Assembly: GCF_029428875.1 (NCBI RefSeq)
Contig: NZ_JAJSOO010000001.1
Coordinates: 3,720,001 to 3,784,000 of the forward strand
DNA: 64,000 nt
DNA from: Streptomyces sp. JH34
Lineage (GTDB): Bacteria; Actinomycetota; Actinomycetes; Streptomycetales; Streptomycetaceae
Direction of reading: 5' to 3'
Below are positions 49,858-58,284 of this stretch, in pieces. The position numbers and the translations under genes are program-made. A model generated the notes under the pieces. That model saw only the letters and a list, made by a program, of their open reading frames with translations, was not told the DNA's origin and did no database searches. How positions within the stretch are numbered: the stretch's first letter is position 1; the number at the start of each line of letters is the position of its first letter.

Positions 49858-51918
49858 GTGCGCAACCTGCTGCCGCTCATTGGCTCGCACCCGGGCGGGC
49901 GCTCTGCGCTGACCTGCCGCTACCGCTGCGGTGACGCCTGCTTCCAGGAGATCCCGAACACCAGCGACAACGAGTACGCCGGCGACATCATCGCCGGTGC
50001 CCTGTCACGCCGTTCGATGATGCGGGCGGCGGCCGTGGTCACCGTGGCCACCGCCGCCGGGACCGCCGCTCTCGCAGGTCCGGCCGTTCCGGACGCCGAG
50101 GCCGCACCGCTCGCGGGCCGTTCGGGCGGCAGGCCGAAGCCCACCGCCCCGGGCGCCCGGGGCCTGCGCTTCGCCGCCGTGGCGCCCAACAAGGACGACC
50201 GGGTCACGGTCCCCGACGGCTACGGCCAGAACGTCGTGATCCGCTGGGGCGAGCCGATCCTGCGCGGCGCTCCCGCCTTCGATCCGGACAAGCAGTCCGC
50301 GAAGGCGCAGGCGGGCCAGTTCGGTTACAACAACGACTTCCTCTCGCTGCTCCCGCTCCGGGGGGAGCGCGGCCGGCAGGTGCTGGTCGCCAACCACGAG
50401 TACACGGACGAGATCCTGATGTTCCGTGGATACGATCCGGCCGACCCCACCCGCGAGCAGGTCGAGATCGCGTGGGCGGCACACGGACTCTCCGTGGTAG
50501 TCGTCCAGGAGGAGAACCGCACCGGCAAGCTCGCGCCGGTCAGCCGCCACCCGTTGAACCGCCGTCTCACCGCGACCAGCGAATTCCGGGTCACCGGCCC
50601 GGCCGCGGGCAGTCCGCTGCTCCGCACCTCCGCCGACCGCACCGGCCGCAAGGTGCTCGGCACCCTCAACAACTGCGCGGGCGGCACCACTCCGTGGGGC
50701 ACCACGCTGCACGGCGAGGAGAACTTCAACCAGTACTTCGCCAACGGTTCCAGCGACACCGACAAGCGGTACGGCATCGGCACGGCCGCGACGGAGCGCA
50801 AGTGGGAGCGGTTCGACAAGCGCTTCGACCTGGCGCAGGAGCCCAACGAGGCACACCGCTTCGGCTGGGTCGTCGAGCTCGATCCGTACGACCCCGACTC
50901 GACCCCCCGCAAGCGGACCGCGCTCGGCCGGTTCAAGCACGAGGCGGCGCAGCCCCGGCTGACCGCGGACGGCCGCCCCGTGGTCTACATGGGTGACGAC
51001 GAACGGTTCGACTACTTCTACAAGTTCGTCTCCAGCAAGCGGATGAAGAAGGGCGACTCCCGAGCCGCCCGCGAGCACAACCTGACGCTCCTGGACGAGG
51101 GCACGCTGTACGTCGCCAAGCTGACCGGGGACTCCCCGGCCGCGGAGCTCGACGGCACGGGCAAGCTGCCGTCCGACGGCGAGTTCGACGGGAGCGGTGT
51201 GTGGATACCGCTCGCCACGGGCACGACCTCGCACGTCCCGGGCATGACGGCCGAGGAGGTGTACGTCTTCACCCGCCTGGCCGGTGACAAGGTCGGCGCG
51301 ACGAAGATGGACCGCCCCGAGGACGTCGAGCCCTCACCGCGCACCGGCCGGGTCTACGTCGCCCTGACCAACAACACCGACCGCGGCAAGGCGGGCAAGG
51401 CGGGCGCGGACGAGGCCAACCCGCGCAACGCCAACAAGCACGGCCAGATCCTGGAACTCGCGGAGCACTGGGACGACCCCGCGGGTGACGGCTTCGCCTG
51501 GCGGCTCTTCCTCGTCGCGGGCGACCCGGAGGACCCGGCGACGTACTTCTCCGGCTTCCCCAAGGAGAAGGTCAGCCCCATCTCCTGCCCGGACAACGTG
51601 GCCTTCGACGACCACGGCAACCTGTGGATCTCGACGGACGGGAACCAGCTCGGTTCGCACGACGGCCTGTTCGGCGTCGCGACGCTGGGCGAACGGCGCG
51701 GTGAGCTGAAGCAGTTCCTGACCGTCCCCACCGGCGCCGAGACCTGCGGGCCGGTGATCCAGGACCGGCGTGTCCTCGTCGCCGTCCAGCACCCGGGGGA
51801 GGTCGACGGTGCCTCCGTCGAGAAGCCGGCGAGCACCTGGCCGGACGGGCCGGGCAGGATCGTCCGCCCGTCGGTCGTCGCCGTCTGGCGCAAGGACGGC
51901 GGCGACATCGGCGTCTGA
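49858..51918 (+). CDS. phoX: PhoX-type alkaline phosphatase (DUF839)
   Basis: The 686-residue protein carries a Tat signal around residue 55 (L-S-R-R-S-M-M-R-A-A-A), after a long N-terminal segment, and the DUF839/PhoX fold (N-N-C-A-G-G-T-T-P-W-G-T, H-G-E-E-N-F-N-Q-Y, R-F-G-W-V-V-E-L-D-P, K-H-E-A). PhoX uses Ca and Fe and releases phosphate from esters outside the cell. GTG 49858 has GGAGG 9 bases upstream. The PHO box implies induction by phosphate starvation through PhoRP. Confidence 0.93.
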   Translation: MRNLLPLIGSHPGGRSALTCRYRCGDACFQEIPNTSDNEYAGDIIAGALSRRSMMRAAAVVTVATAAGTAALAGPAVPDAEAAPLAGRSGGRPKPTAPGARGLRFAAVAPNKDDRVTVPDGYGQNVVIRWGEPILRGAPAFDPDKQSAKAQAGQFGYNNDFLSLLPLRGERGRQVLVANHEYTDEILMFRGYDPADPTREQVEIAWAAHGLSVVVVQEENRTGKLAPVSRHPLNRRLTATSEFRVTGPAAGSPLLRTSADRTGRKVLGTLNNCAGGTTPWGTTLHGEENFNQYFANGSSDTDKRYGIGTAATERKWERFDKRFDLAQEPNEAHRFGWVVELDPYDPDSTPRKRTALGRFKHEAAQPRLTADGRPVVYMGDDERFDYFYKFVSSKRMKKGDSRAAREHNLTLLDEGTLYVAKLTGDSPAAELDGTGKLPSDGEFDGSGVWIPLATGTTSHVPGMTAEEVYVFTRLAGDKVGATKMDRPEDVEPSPRTGRVYVALTNNTDRGKAGKAGADEANPRNANKHGQILELAEHWDDPAGDGFAWRLFLVAGDPEDPATYFSGFPKEKVSPISCPDNVAFDDHGNLWISTDGNQLGSHDGLFGVATLGERRGELKQFLTVPTGAETCGPVIQDRRVLVAVQHPGEVDGASVEKPASTWPDGPGRIVRPSVVAVWRKDGGDIGV

Positions 51919-52007
51919 AGCGGAAGCGGTCCTACGGCCTGTGTCCGTCAGGTGCATGCCTGATGGGTGTCGTCCAAATGTGCGGACGGGGGATCGAGTC
52001 GCGTTGC

Positions 52008-52013
52008 TAGCGT
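52008..52013 (+). promoter_or_regulatory. putative -10 element of the secreted-protein gene
   Basis: TAGCGT here would place the transcription start at about 52020, exactly at the foot of the hairpin at 52019-52053. Confidence 0.45.
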
Positions 52014-52018
52014 GACCG

Positions 52019-52053
52019 GCCGGCGCACCTGATCACGGATCAGGTGCGCCGGC
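52019..52053 (+). other. 15-bp hairpin at the likely 5' end of an mRNA
   Basis: A perfect 15-bp stem (52019-52033 with 52039-52053) with loop CACGG lies 32 bases before the start codon of the secreted-protein gene. It may stabilise or regulate that mRNA, or end phoX transcription. Confidence 0.8.
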
Positions 52054-52085
52054 GGATCCGTACGCACTCACGAAGGGCCCCCCAC

Positions 52086-53762
52086 ATGGGACGACCATCC
52101 CGCAGGACACGCCTCGCGGCCTGTGCCGTGGCGGCAGGCGCGCTGCTTTCGGCATTCGTGCCGGCGGCGGGTGCCGCCGCCACGCCCGCCGGAGCCCCTG
52201 GCACCATCGCCGCCGACGACCCCGTGCCCGGTCACGAGGGAATGCCGGACGACGGATTCGAGGACGCTCCCGAGGGCGAGCAGGACGACCTGGCCGGCCC
52301 CGACGGGTCCGCCTCCCGCCTGGCACCCGCAGAGGTGCTGCCGGCTCCGGTCCCCGGCCGCGCCGGGGACTTCAAGCTTGCCGCGGGTTCCTCTCTCACC
52401 GGCCTGGTGAACGAACTGGACGCCGCGCTGCCCAAGCAGGGCCTCACCGAGCTCATGGAGCAGGCCAACCGCCCCGCGGGCTGGGAGGGCGCATGCGGGA
52501 GCACCGGCATCTACGGCCCTGATCTCGCCGTGAACCACCGCATCTGCTGGAAGAGCGACGACGCCACGTCCACGGAGTGGATCCCGCAGGCGATCACCGG
52601 CGTCTCGGACGCGCAGGAGGACGAGGACTGGGGCTCGTCGAACGCCGAGCCGATCGCCGTGGCCGGTTACGACGACTCCAACCCGGGCCGCAGCGACCTC
52701 ACCTCGGGCCGGGACAACTGCGTCCAGGAATCCGCCTCCGACGCCTGCAACGAGAAGGGCATCAGGGTCAGCTTCTTCAACCAGGCCACCCAGATGTACC
52801 GCCATGTGCTGCTGGTCTGGCCCTACGTCAACTCCAAGGACCACATCTCCTTCGACGCGCTGCACGCCCGTGAGGGCACGTGCACGTCCACCGTGACGGA
52901 CTCCTGCAAGGCGCAGCAGGGCATCCACGCGGGCGGCATGGTCTGGTACGGCAACCACCTCTACGTCGCCGACACCGCCAACGGCATGCGCGTCTTCGAC
53001 CTGCGCAAGATCATGGACCTCAACCCGGACAACGACGCCGACGTCAACGACCCGACCCCGGACGGCCTGGTCAGTGATGTGCTGGACAAGAAGCGGGTCG
53101 GCCGTCAGAGCAACGTCTGGTACGGCTACGGCTACCGGTACGTCATGCCCCAGGTCGCCACGCTGAAGTTCACCACGGCGAAGAACGGCGGGACCACCAA
53201 GGGCAACCAGTGCTACGCCACCGGTCGCCCGAAGGCCTCGTACATCTCGCTGGACCGGACGGACACGGATCACCTGATCCTCGGTGAGTACTGCAACCAC
53301 AACAACGGCGGCGACAGCACGGGCCGTGTCGGCACCTATCCGATGACGGCTCTGACCGCCGCCGTCGAGGGCGCGGCCGGGACGACCGCCGGTGCCGACC
53401 TCGCCTACGGGCTGCCGGCGGGCACCGTCTTCAACGGCGAGGACCTGTGGCACAAGATGCAGGGCGCGACGCGGTACGACGGCAAGTGGTACTTCCACCG
53501 CAGCAACGCGTCCAGCAACGGGCGGCTGCTCCAGGCCACCGAGCAGACGGTGGGCGGTACGCCACAGCTGGCCGGGAACCCGAAGGTGCTGCAGTCCTCG
53601 GTCGGGCCGGAGGACTTCTACCTCGCCCACGGCCGCGGTGACGGCTTCGCCCCGCAGCTCTACTCCCTCGGGGAGCACGCGCCGACCACCGCGTGCCCCG
53701 CGTGCAAGCGGGAGATGTACAGCTACAACATGTCCGAGGTCATCGGCGACTTCGGTTCCTGA
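52086..53762 (+). CDS. large secreted protein of unknown function
   Basis: The 558-residue product has a signal peptide (R-R-T-R-L then a hydrophobic core to about residue 34, A-A-G-A-A-A), a short acidic stretch, and a long exported domain rich in aromatic residues and Asn/Asp, with paired cysteines (for example W-E-G-A-C-G, H-R-I-C-W-K, D-N-C-V-Q-E, D-A-C-N-E-K, and C-P-A-C near the end). H-L-Y-V-A-D-T-A-N-G-M-R-V-F-D resembles a propeller repeat, so an extracellular beta-propeller is possible. I do not recognise the family. It follows phoX in the same direction but has its own promoter. Confidence 0.8.
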   Translation: MGRPSRRTRLAACAVAAGALLSAFVPAAGAAATPAGAPGTIAADDPVPGHEGMPDDGFEDAPEGEQDDLAGPDGSASRLAPAEVLPAPVPGRAGDFKLAAGSSLTGLVNELDAALPKQGLTELMEQANRPAGWEGACGSTGIYGPDLAVNHRICWKSDDATSTEWIPQAITGVSDAQEDEDWGSSNAEPIAVAGYDDSNPGRSDLTSGRDNCVQESASDACNEKGIRVSFFNQATQMYRHVLLVWPYVNSKDHISFDALHAREGTCTSTVTDSCKAQQGIHAGGMVWYGNHLYVADTANGMRVFDLRKIMDLNPDNDADVNDPTPDGLVSDVLDKKRVGRQSNVWYGYGYRYVMPQVATLKFTTAKNGGTTKGNQCYATGRPKASYISLDRTDTDHLILGEYCNHNNGGDSTGRVGTYPMTALTAAVEGAAGTTAGADLAYGLPAGTVFNGEDLWHKMQGATRYDGKWYFHRSNASSNGRLLQATEQTVGGTPQLAGNPKVLQSSVGPEDFYLAHGRGDGFAPQLYSLGEHAPTTACPACKREMYSYNMSEVIGDFGS

Positions 53763-53786
53763 CCCGTCCGGGGCGCCTCACCGCAT

Positions 53787-53792
53787 TAGAGT
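53787..53792 (+). promoter_or_regulatory. putative -10 element, leaderless S4-domain gene
   Basis: TAGAGT ends 7 bases before ATG 53800. Confidence 0.6.
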
Positions 53793-53799
53793 CGTACGC

Positions 53800-54216
53800 A
53801 TGGTTTCCGGTGAGGCGCCGCAGGCGGAGGGAAGCGTCCGGGTCGACGCCTGGATCTGGGCGGTCCGGCTGACGAAGACCCGGTCGCAGGCGGCTGCCGC
53901 CTGCCGTGCGGGACATGTGCGGGTCAACGGCGAGCGGGCCAAGCCCGCCCAGGCCCTGCGTACGGGCGACGAGGTGCGGCTGCGGCACGCGGGCCGGGAC
54001 CGGATCGTGGTCGTCTCCAGGATCGTGAGGAAGCGGGTGGGGCCCCCGGTGGCGGCCGAGTGCTTCGTCGACAACAGCCCGCCCCCGCCGCCGCGCGAGA
54101 CGGCGATCCAGGTCCCGGTCCGCGACCGGGGCACGGGCCGCCCGACCAAGCGGGACCGCCGCGAGATGGAAGGTCTCCAGGCTCCGCGGGCCCGGCACGA
54201 TCCGGATGCCCCCTAA
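53800..54216 (+). CDS. S4-domain RNA-binding protein (Hsp15-like)
   Basis: The 138-residue protein has an S4 RNA-binding domain at residues 13-60 (R-V-D-A-W-I-W-A-V-R-L-T-K-T-R-S-Q-A) and a basic C-terminal tail (R-P-T-K-R-D-R-R). E. coli Hsp15 of this type binds stalled 50S subunits carrying peptidyl-tRNA; the same role is inferred here. The leaderless start is supported by TAGAGT at 7 bases. The stop overlaps the convergent DUF2630 gene by 4 bases. Confidence 0.92.
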   Translation: MVSGEAPQAEGSVRVDAWIWAVRLTKTRSQAAAACRAGHVRVNGERAKPAQALRTGDEVRLRHAGRDRIVVVSRIVRKRVGPPVAAECFVDNSPPPPPRETAIQVPVRDRGTGRPTKRDRREMEGLQAPRARHDPDAP

Positions 54217-54458
54217 CTCCGGTAGCCCTCCACCTCGCCGGCGGGCCGTACCCTCGCCTCCGAGGGGTCCTCGCCGTACTCGCTGAGTGCGCGCCGCTGA
54301 CGCAGCAGGTCCCAGCACTGGTCCAGCCGGACCTCGACCTCGCCCAGCCGTGAACGCTCCTCGGCGGAGAGGCCCAGCTCAGCGGTGGAGCGGGCGCGCA
54401 GGGCGCGTTCCTCGGTGATCAGTTCGTCGATGTTCTCGAAGATGTCCTGGTCGGCCAT
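54213..54458 (-). CDS. DUF2630 family protein
   Basis: The 81-residue acidic protein is almost entirely helical (I-D-E-L-I-T-E-E-R-A-L-R-A-R, then R-L-D-Q-C-W-D-L-L-R-Q-R-R-A) and matches the short DUF2630 family, whose function is unknown. It starts 24 bases after the stop of the upstream oxidoreductase gene on the same strand, so the two may be one transcript. Confidence 0.85.
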   Translation of the reverse strand: MADQDIFENIDELITEERALRARSTAELGLSAEERSRLGEVEVRLDQCWDLLRQRRALSEYGEDPSEARVRPAGEVEGYRS

Positions 54459-54482
54459 GGTTCTCTCCCGGTCCGGTGTCCT

Positions 54483-55424
54483 TCAGACGGCGAAGACGGT
54501 CTTGCCGCGGGCACCGCCCGCGCGGTTCTGGGCCAGTGCCTGTGGCGCCTTCTCCAGGGGGAGCTCCATGTCGAGAGGCACGGCCAGCTCCCCGCGTGCC
54601 ACCGCCGAGGCCAGTTCGTCCAGCAGCGCCGCGGTGGGGGCGAGCCGGTAGTCGGACCAGGCGACACCCGGCGGAGCCGCCACGCTCCGGGTGGTGACCG
54701 CGACGCCGCCGTCACGCAGCAGGGCGGCGTACGCGGCGAAGGAGGCGGTGTCCGTGGAGACGAGGTCGACCAGCGCGTCGACCCCCTCCGGATACAGAGC
54801 GCGCACCGCGGTCGCCGACGCTTCGGGACCGCAGGTCGTGTCGATGGTGGCGGTGGCTCCGAGCGTCCTCATGCGCCGTTCCTCATCACCCCGTACGGCG
54901 GCGACGACCGCCGTCCCGCGGGCTGCCGCGAGCTGGGTCAGGAAGCTGCCGACACCGCCCGTCGCCCCGACGACGAGCAGGCTCAGTCCGCCGCGCACGG
55001 CGGTGCTCGACAGGATCTGCGCGGCGGTCGTCCCGGCCGACGGGAGCGCGGCGGCGGCCTGGAGCGGCATGTCGCGCGGGACCAGGGCGATCGGGGAGTC
55101 CTGGGGGACGCACAGGTATTCGGCGTACGCACCGCACCGCCCGAGCGGAGGCGCCGTCACCCGGCCGAAGACCGCGTCACCCACCCGGAAGGTGTTGTGG
55201 CCGCTGCCGATCATGTCCACCCGGCCGGCGAAGTCGGTGCCCAGGACGAACGGGAACACGTGCGTCAGCGCACCGTCCGCAGTGCCGTCCGCGGTCTGCC
55301 AGTCGAGCGGGTTGAGCGCCGCGTACTCGACCTTCACACGCACCTCGCCCGCTTCGGGGCCGGGCTTCGGCAGTTCGACGAGGCCGGGCTCCGCACGGAA
55401 CGCGCTGACGGCGATGGCTCGCAT
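54483..55424 (-). CDS. NADPH-dependent MDR oxidoreductase (quinone reductase-like)
   Basis: The 313-residue protein is a medium-chain dehydrogenase/reductase without structural zinc: N-P-L-D-W-Q near residue 40, the Rossmann loop V-V-G-A-T-G-G-V-G-S-F around 145-155, and a C-terminal ending G-G-A-R-G-K-T-V. It probably reduces quinones or enones with NADPH. GGGAGG lies 8 bases before ATG 55424; the longer reading has no support. A distant paralogue is at 6870. Confidence 0.92.
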   Translation of the reverse strand: MRAIAVSAFRAEPGLVELPKPGPEAGEVRVKVEYAALNPLDWQTADGTADGALTHVFPFVLGTDFAGRVDMIGSGHNTFRVGDAVFGRVTAPPLGRCGAYAEYLCVPQDSPIALVPRDMPLQAAAALPSAGTTAAQILSSTAVRGGLSLLVVGATGGVGSFLTQLAAARGTAVVAAVRGDEERRMRTLGATATIDTTCGPEASATAVRALYPEGVDALVDLVSTDTASFAAYAALLRDGGVAVTTRSVAAPPGVAWSDYRLAPTAALLDELASAVARGELAVPLDMELPLEKAPQALAQNRAGGARGKTVFAV

Positions 55425-55518
55425 ACGGCAGACCTCCCAGTCGCCCCCTGCTCTCACGCATCCCACTGTCGCCCGGCCCGCGCACCCCCGCACTTCGGAT
55501 CCGGGGAGGAGGGCCCGG

Positions 55519-56427
55519 CTACCCCCGCCGGCCGGTCAGGACCCGCCCCACCACGCCGCCGACGGCCAGGACCGCCCCCACGAGGAGCACGATCCACACC
55601 GTCGTCCGCAGGGAGGCGGTCAGGGCGTCGTACACGGCGGCGGCCGCGCCCCGGTCGGTACCCGGTACCTGGTCCAGCACCCGGTCGCGTCCCACGGCGA
55701 CGGCGATCCGCAGCAGGGCCGCGCCGAGCACCAGGCCGCCGCCCGCCACGGCCACGGCCGTCAGGCCCGCCCGTCGGCCCCCGCGCACGAAGGCGAGACC
55801 CGGCACCATGACGAGCAGCACCACCGTGCCGACGGCCGGCCAGACACCGCAGTAGCGAAGCCACCGGAACGAGGACCGCAGCTCGTCGGCCCGGTCGGCG
55901 GAGAGCACGGTGATCGAGGTCTCCACGACCGGGATCTGATCGGCGAACGGCACCCCTTCGTCGACCAGCTCCTTCTTGACCTCCGCGATCACCGGCGCCA
56001 GGTCGATGACGACCGCCTGTCCGTCGTCCCCGTGCAGTGAGGCGGCCACGGCCTGGTGCGCCGTCCGGTTCGCGCTGTCCCAGGCGCGCCGGAACGCCTC
56101 GGTCGTGGTGAACGACCGGGCGGTGTCGTGGAGGAACTCCTCGGCCGTGTCCTGGAGGGGCCCGAGGTCGATGTTCTTCAACGCCTCGTCCGCGACCAGG
56201 CCGGCCACGGTGTCCCGCACCTCGGCGTCGGAGGCCAGTGGAGAGACGGCGGCGACATACCGGTCGGTGTCGTCGAGTTCCAGGTCGACCCATGCCGAGA
56301 GCGCGCCGAACGGGACCAGCACGCCGATCAGGACGAGCAGCACCGCCGAGAGGGCCGCTGAGAGGGAGGTCCGCACAGGCACCAGCCAATCCCGTGCGGG
56401 GCCGGGCCGCCGGGAGCCGTACGCCAT
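55519..56427 (-). CDS. integral membrane protein with extracellular domain
   Basis: The 302-residue protein has a first membrane helix at about 23-45, an extracellular helical domain of about 140 residues (D-R-Y-V-A-A-V-S-P-L-A-S-D, A-L-K-N-I-D-L), then three further helices and a short basic end. I recall similar Streptomyces membrane proteins annotated only as integral membrane proteins. ATG 56427 has no clear ribosome site. It is divergent from the small membrane protein at 56505. Confidence 0.8.
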   Translation of the reverse strand: MAYGSRRPGPARDWLVPVRTSLSAALSAVLLVLIGVLVPFGALSAWVDLELDDTDRYVAAVSPLASDAEVRDTVAGLVADEALKNIDLGPLQDTAEEFLHDTARSFTTTEAFRRAWDSANRTAHQAVAASLHGDDGQAVVIDLAPVIAEVKKELVDEGVPFADQIPVVETSITVLSADRADELRSSFRWLRYCGVWPAVGTVVLLVMVPGLAFVRGGRRAGLTAVAVAGGGLVLGAALLRIAVAVGRDRVLDQVPGTDRGAAAAVYDALTASLRTTVWIVLLVGAVLAVGGVVGRVLTGRRG

Positions 56428-56504
56428 TCGAGTTGCCGGGCGGCCCGGCCGGGTGTGCGCTGGGAGGAACACAGGGACGGGGGCGGACGGAAGGAGTGGG
56501 CGCC

Positions 56505-56915
56505 ATGGCCGCACACGCAACGATGCCGGCGCGCCGACGGACGCGGCCCAGCACCCCGGCGCACCACGGGCACGGCCCGCTCTCCTGGGCGATGCCCCTC
56601 GTCCTGGGTGTGATCGTCGGCTTCTGGGCCTTCTTCATCAAGCGGGACGGCGGCGCGACCACCGACGGGCAGATCTGGCTCGGTGTCATCTCCGGGGTGG
56701 CCTTCGCGGTGCTCTGCTACGCACTCGTGCGGGCCAGGTGGTCCCTGCCGCGCGAGCTGCGTGCCGCGGCGTACGGCGTGCTGACCGGGGGCACGGTCGG
56801 CTTCCTCTACAGCCTGCACGGCAACAGCGTGCTGGCGTCGGGTCTGCTCGGACTCGTACTGGCCGCCGGGATGTCCTGCACGATGTTCTACGCCTACTAC
56901 ACGCGCGAGGACTGA
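56505..56915 (+). CDS. small four-helix membrane protein
   Basis: The 136-residue protein begins with a basic, His/Pro-rich segment and then has about four membrane helices (near 30-45, 57-75, 87-104, 107-130). I do not recognise a functional family. The start is well supported: AAGGAG lies 8 bases before ATG 56505. Confidence 0.82.
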   Translation: MAAHATMPARRRTRPSTPAHHGHGPLSWAMPLVLGVIVGFWAFFIKRDGGATTDGQIWLGVISGVAFAVLCYALVRARWSLPRELRAAAYGVLTGGTVGFLYSLHGNSVLASGLLGLVLAAGMSCTMFYAYYTRED

Positions 56916-57051
56916 CCCGCAGCTGCCGTGGCCGGCATCGCCGGGGGCACGTGCCCGAGGTCCTGGAGGACTGCGCGTTCGTGGGCCTCTCACCCACGGA
57001 GGACTTCGACCGGGTGATCAGCCGCATCACCTCGCGGGGCCGGCACACGAC

Positions 57052-57079
57052 CGGCCGGGCCCCGCGAAGGGCCCGGCCG
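57052..57079 (-). terminator. terminator of the UspA gene
   Basis: An 11-bp perfect stem (57052-57062 with 57069-57079) with loop CGCGAA lies just past the minus-strand stop at 57102. Confidence 0.75.
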
Positions 57080-57101
57080 CGGGTCGGGAGGTTCCGGCCG
57101 G

Positions 57102-57524
57102 TCAGTCGCGTACGACGGTGACCGGGCAGGTGGCGTGCTGGGTGACGTGGAGACTGACCGAACCGAGCAGGGTGGCCTTGAAGCCGCTGTACCCACGGGC
57201 GCCGACGACCAGCAGGTTCGCACCCCTGGCACGTTCCAGCAGGGACAGTGCGGGGTTGCCGATCACGACGATCTTGTCCACCGCCGCAGCGCCCTCGGCG
57301 CCGAGTGCCTCCTCCAGCGCCTCGTTGAGCGCCACGGTCGCCACCGCCTGCGGGTCGAAGTCCTCCGGCAGGCCCGGCATCAGTGAGCCCCAGCTGGTCG
57401 CGGGGTACTCCCAGCTGTTGACCGCCTCGACGGTGTCGCCGGTCAGCTCGGCCTGGCGTACGGCCCAGCGCAGCGCCTTGATCGATGCGTCCGATCCGTC
57501 GACGCCCACGACGATCCTGCCCAT
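57102..57524 (-). CDS. universal stress protein (UspA family)
   Basis: The 140-residue protein is a single UspA domain with V-V-G-V-D-G-S near the start and the ATP-binding V-G-A-R-G-Y-S-G-F then L-L-G-S-V-S near the end (G-2x-G-9x-G-S), so it should bind ATP. Such proteins accumulate under starvation, hypoxia or stress. GGAGG lies 5 bases before ATG 57524. I found no DosR-like box upstream. Confidence 0.93.
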   Translation of the reverse strand: MGRIVVGVDGSDASIKALRWAVRQAELTGDTVEAVNSWEYPATSWGSLMPGLPEDFDPQAVATVALNEALEEALGAEGAAAVDKIVVIGNPALSLLERARGANLLVVGARGYSGFKATLLGSVSLHVTQHATCPVTVVRD

Positions 57525-57584
57525 GTCTGCCTCCAGCGTGCTCGAACATTTACGGCATACCGGCATCAACTCTAGTCAAGTGGA

Positions 57585-57615
57585 ACGTCCGGGGGCCGTG
57601 TCGGCCCCCGGACGT
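57585..57615 (-). terminator. terminator of the LLM/FMN-reductase operon
   Basis: A 14-bp perfect stem (57585-57598 with 57602-57615) with loop TGT starts 5 bases past the minus-strand stop. Confidence 0.85.
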
Positions 57616-57619
57616 CCGG

Positions 57620-58279
57620 TCAGCTGATGCGCAGGTCGGCGAGTTGCTGCGCGAACGGGACGACCGCGTCCTCGCCGTCGTCGAGGGTGAGGGCCCGGGA
57701 TGCGCCGGAGACGGTCCGCCCGGTGACGGCGGAGGCGAGCTCGCCGCCCGCGCGCCGGATCCGGGAGGGCAGACCCTCGGTGTACTCGTCCCCGTGCGAG
57801 CCCCAGTCCTCCGACGCCGCGTACACGGACGTCGGCAGGACCACGGCCCGCAGGTAGGCGAAGAGCGGGCGCAGCGCGTGTTCCAGGACCAGCGAGTGCC
57901 GGGGGGTCCCCCCGGTCGCCGCGACGACGACGGGCTTGCCGGTCAGCGCGGTGTTCTCGACCAGGTCGAAGAACGACTTGAACAGCCCGCTGTACGACGC
58001 GGTGAACACGGGCGTCACCGCGATCAGGCCGTCCGCCCCGGTCACCGCTTCGATCGCCTTCTTCAGGGCGGCCGACGGAAAGCCGGTGACCAGGTGGTTG
58101 GCGATGTCGACGGCCAGGTCGCGCAGCTCGACGACCTCGATCTCGACGCGCCGGTCCTGCCCTGCCTCCAGCGTCTCGCGGGTGGCCTCGGCGAGCCGGT
58201 CGGCCAGCAGCCGGGTGGACGAGGGGCTGCTGAGACCGGCGGCGACGGCGACGATCCTCAGGGGGGCGGTGGTCTGCAC
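57620..58279 (-). CDS. NADPH-dependent FMN reductase, partner of the LLM oxidoreductase
   Basis: The 219-residue protein is a flavodoxin-like FMN reductase (V-A-A-G-L-S-S-P-S-S-T-R at the phosphate-binding loop, T-P-V-F-T-A-S-Y-S-G-L-F-K, then A-A-T-G-G-T-P-R-H-S). It corresponds to the CE1759-type member of a conserved actinobacterial pair. It starts 5 bases after the LLM stop, so the reductase would supply reduced FMN to its partner. The GTG start at 58279 is set by this spacing. Confidence 0.93.
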   Translation of the reverse strand: MQTTAPLRIVAVAAGLSSPSSTRLLADRLAEATRETLEAGQDRRVEIEVVELRDLAVDIANHLVTGFPSAALKKAIEAVTGADGLIAVTPVFTASYSGLFKSFFDLVENTALTGKPVVVAATGGTPRHSLVLEHALRPLFAYLRAVVLPTSVYAASEDWGSHGDEYTEGLPSRIRRAGGELASAVTGRTVSGASRALTLDDGEDAVVPFAQQLADLRIS

Positions 58280-58284
58280 GTGGC

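Noticed and set aside
56916..57101. A short coding-like stretch (G-L-S-P-T-E-D-F-D-R-V-I) after the small membrane protein gene
   Set aside because: It is too short, has no start with ribosome site, and matches no family I know; treated as spacer with the UspA terminator.
57555..57584. Possible DosR box before the universal stress protein gene
   Set aside because: No GGGAC...GTCCC-type palindrome is present, only a short local repeat of ATGCCGGTATGCC.
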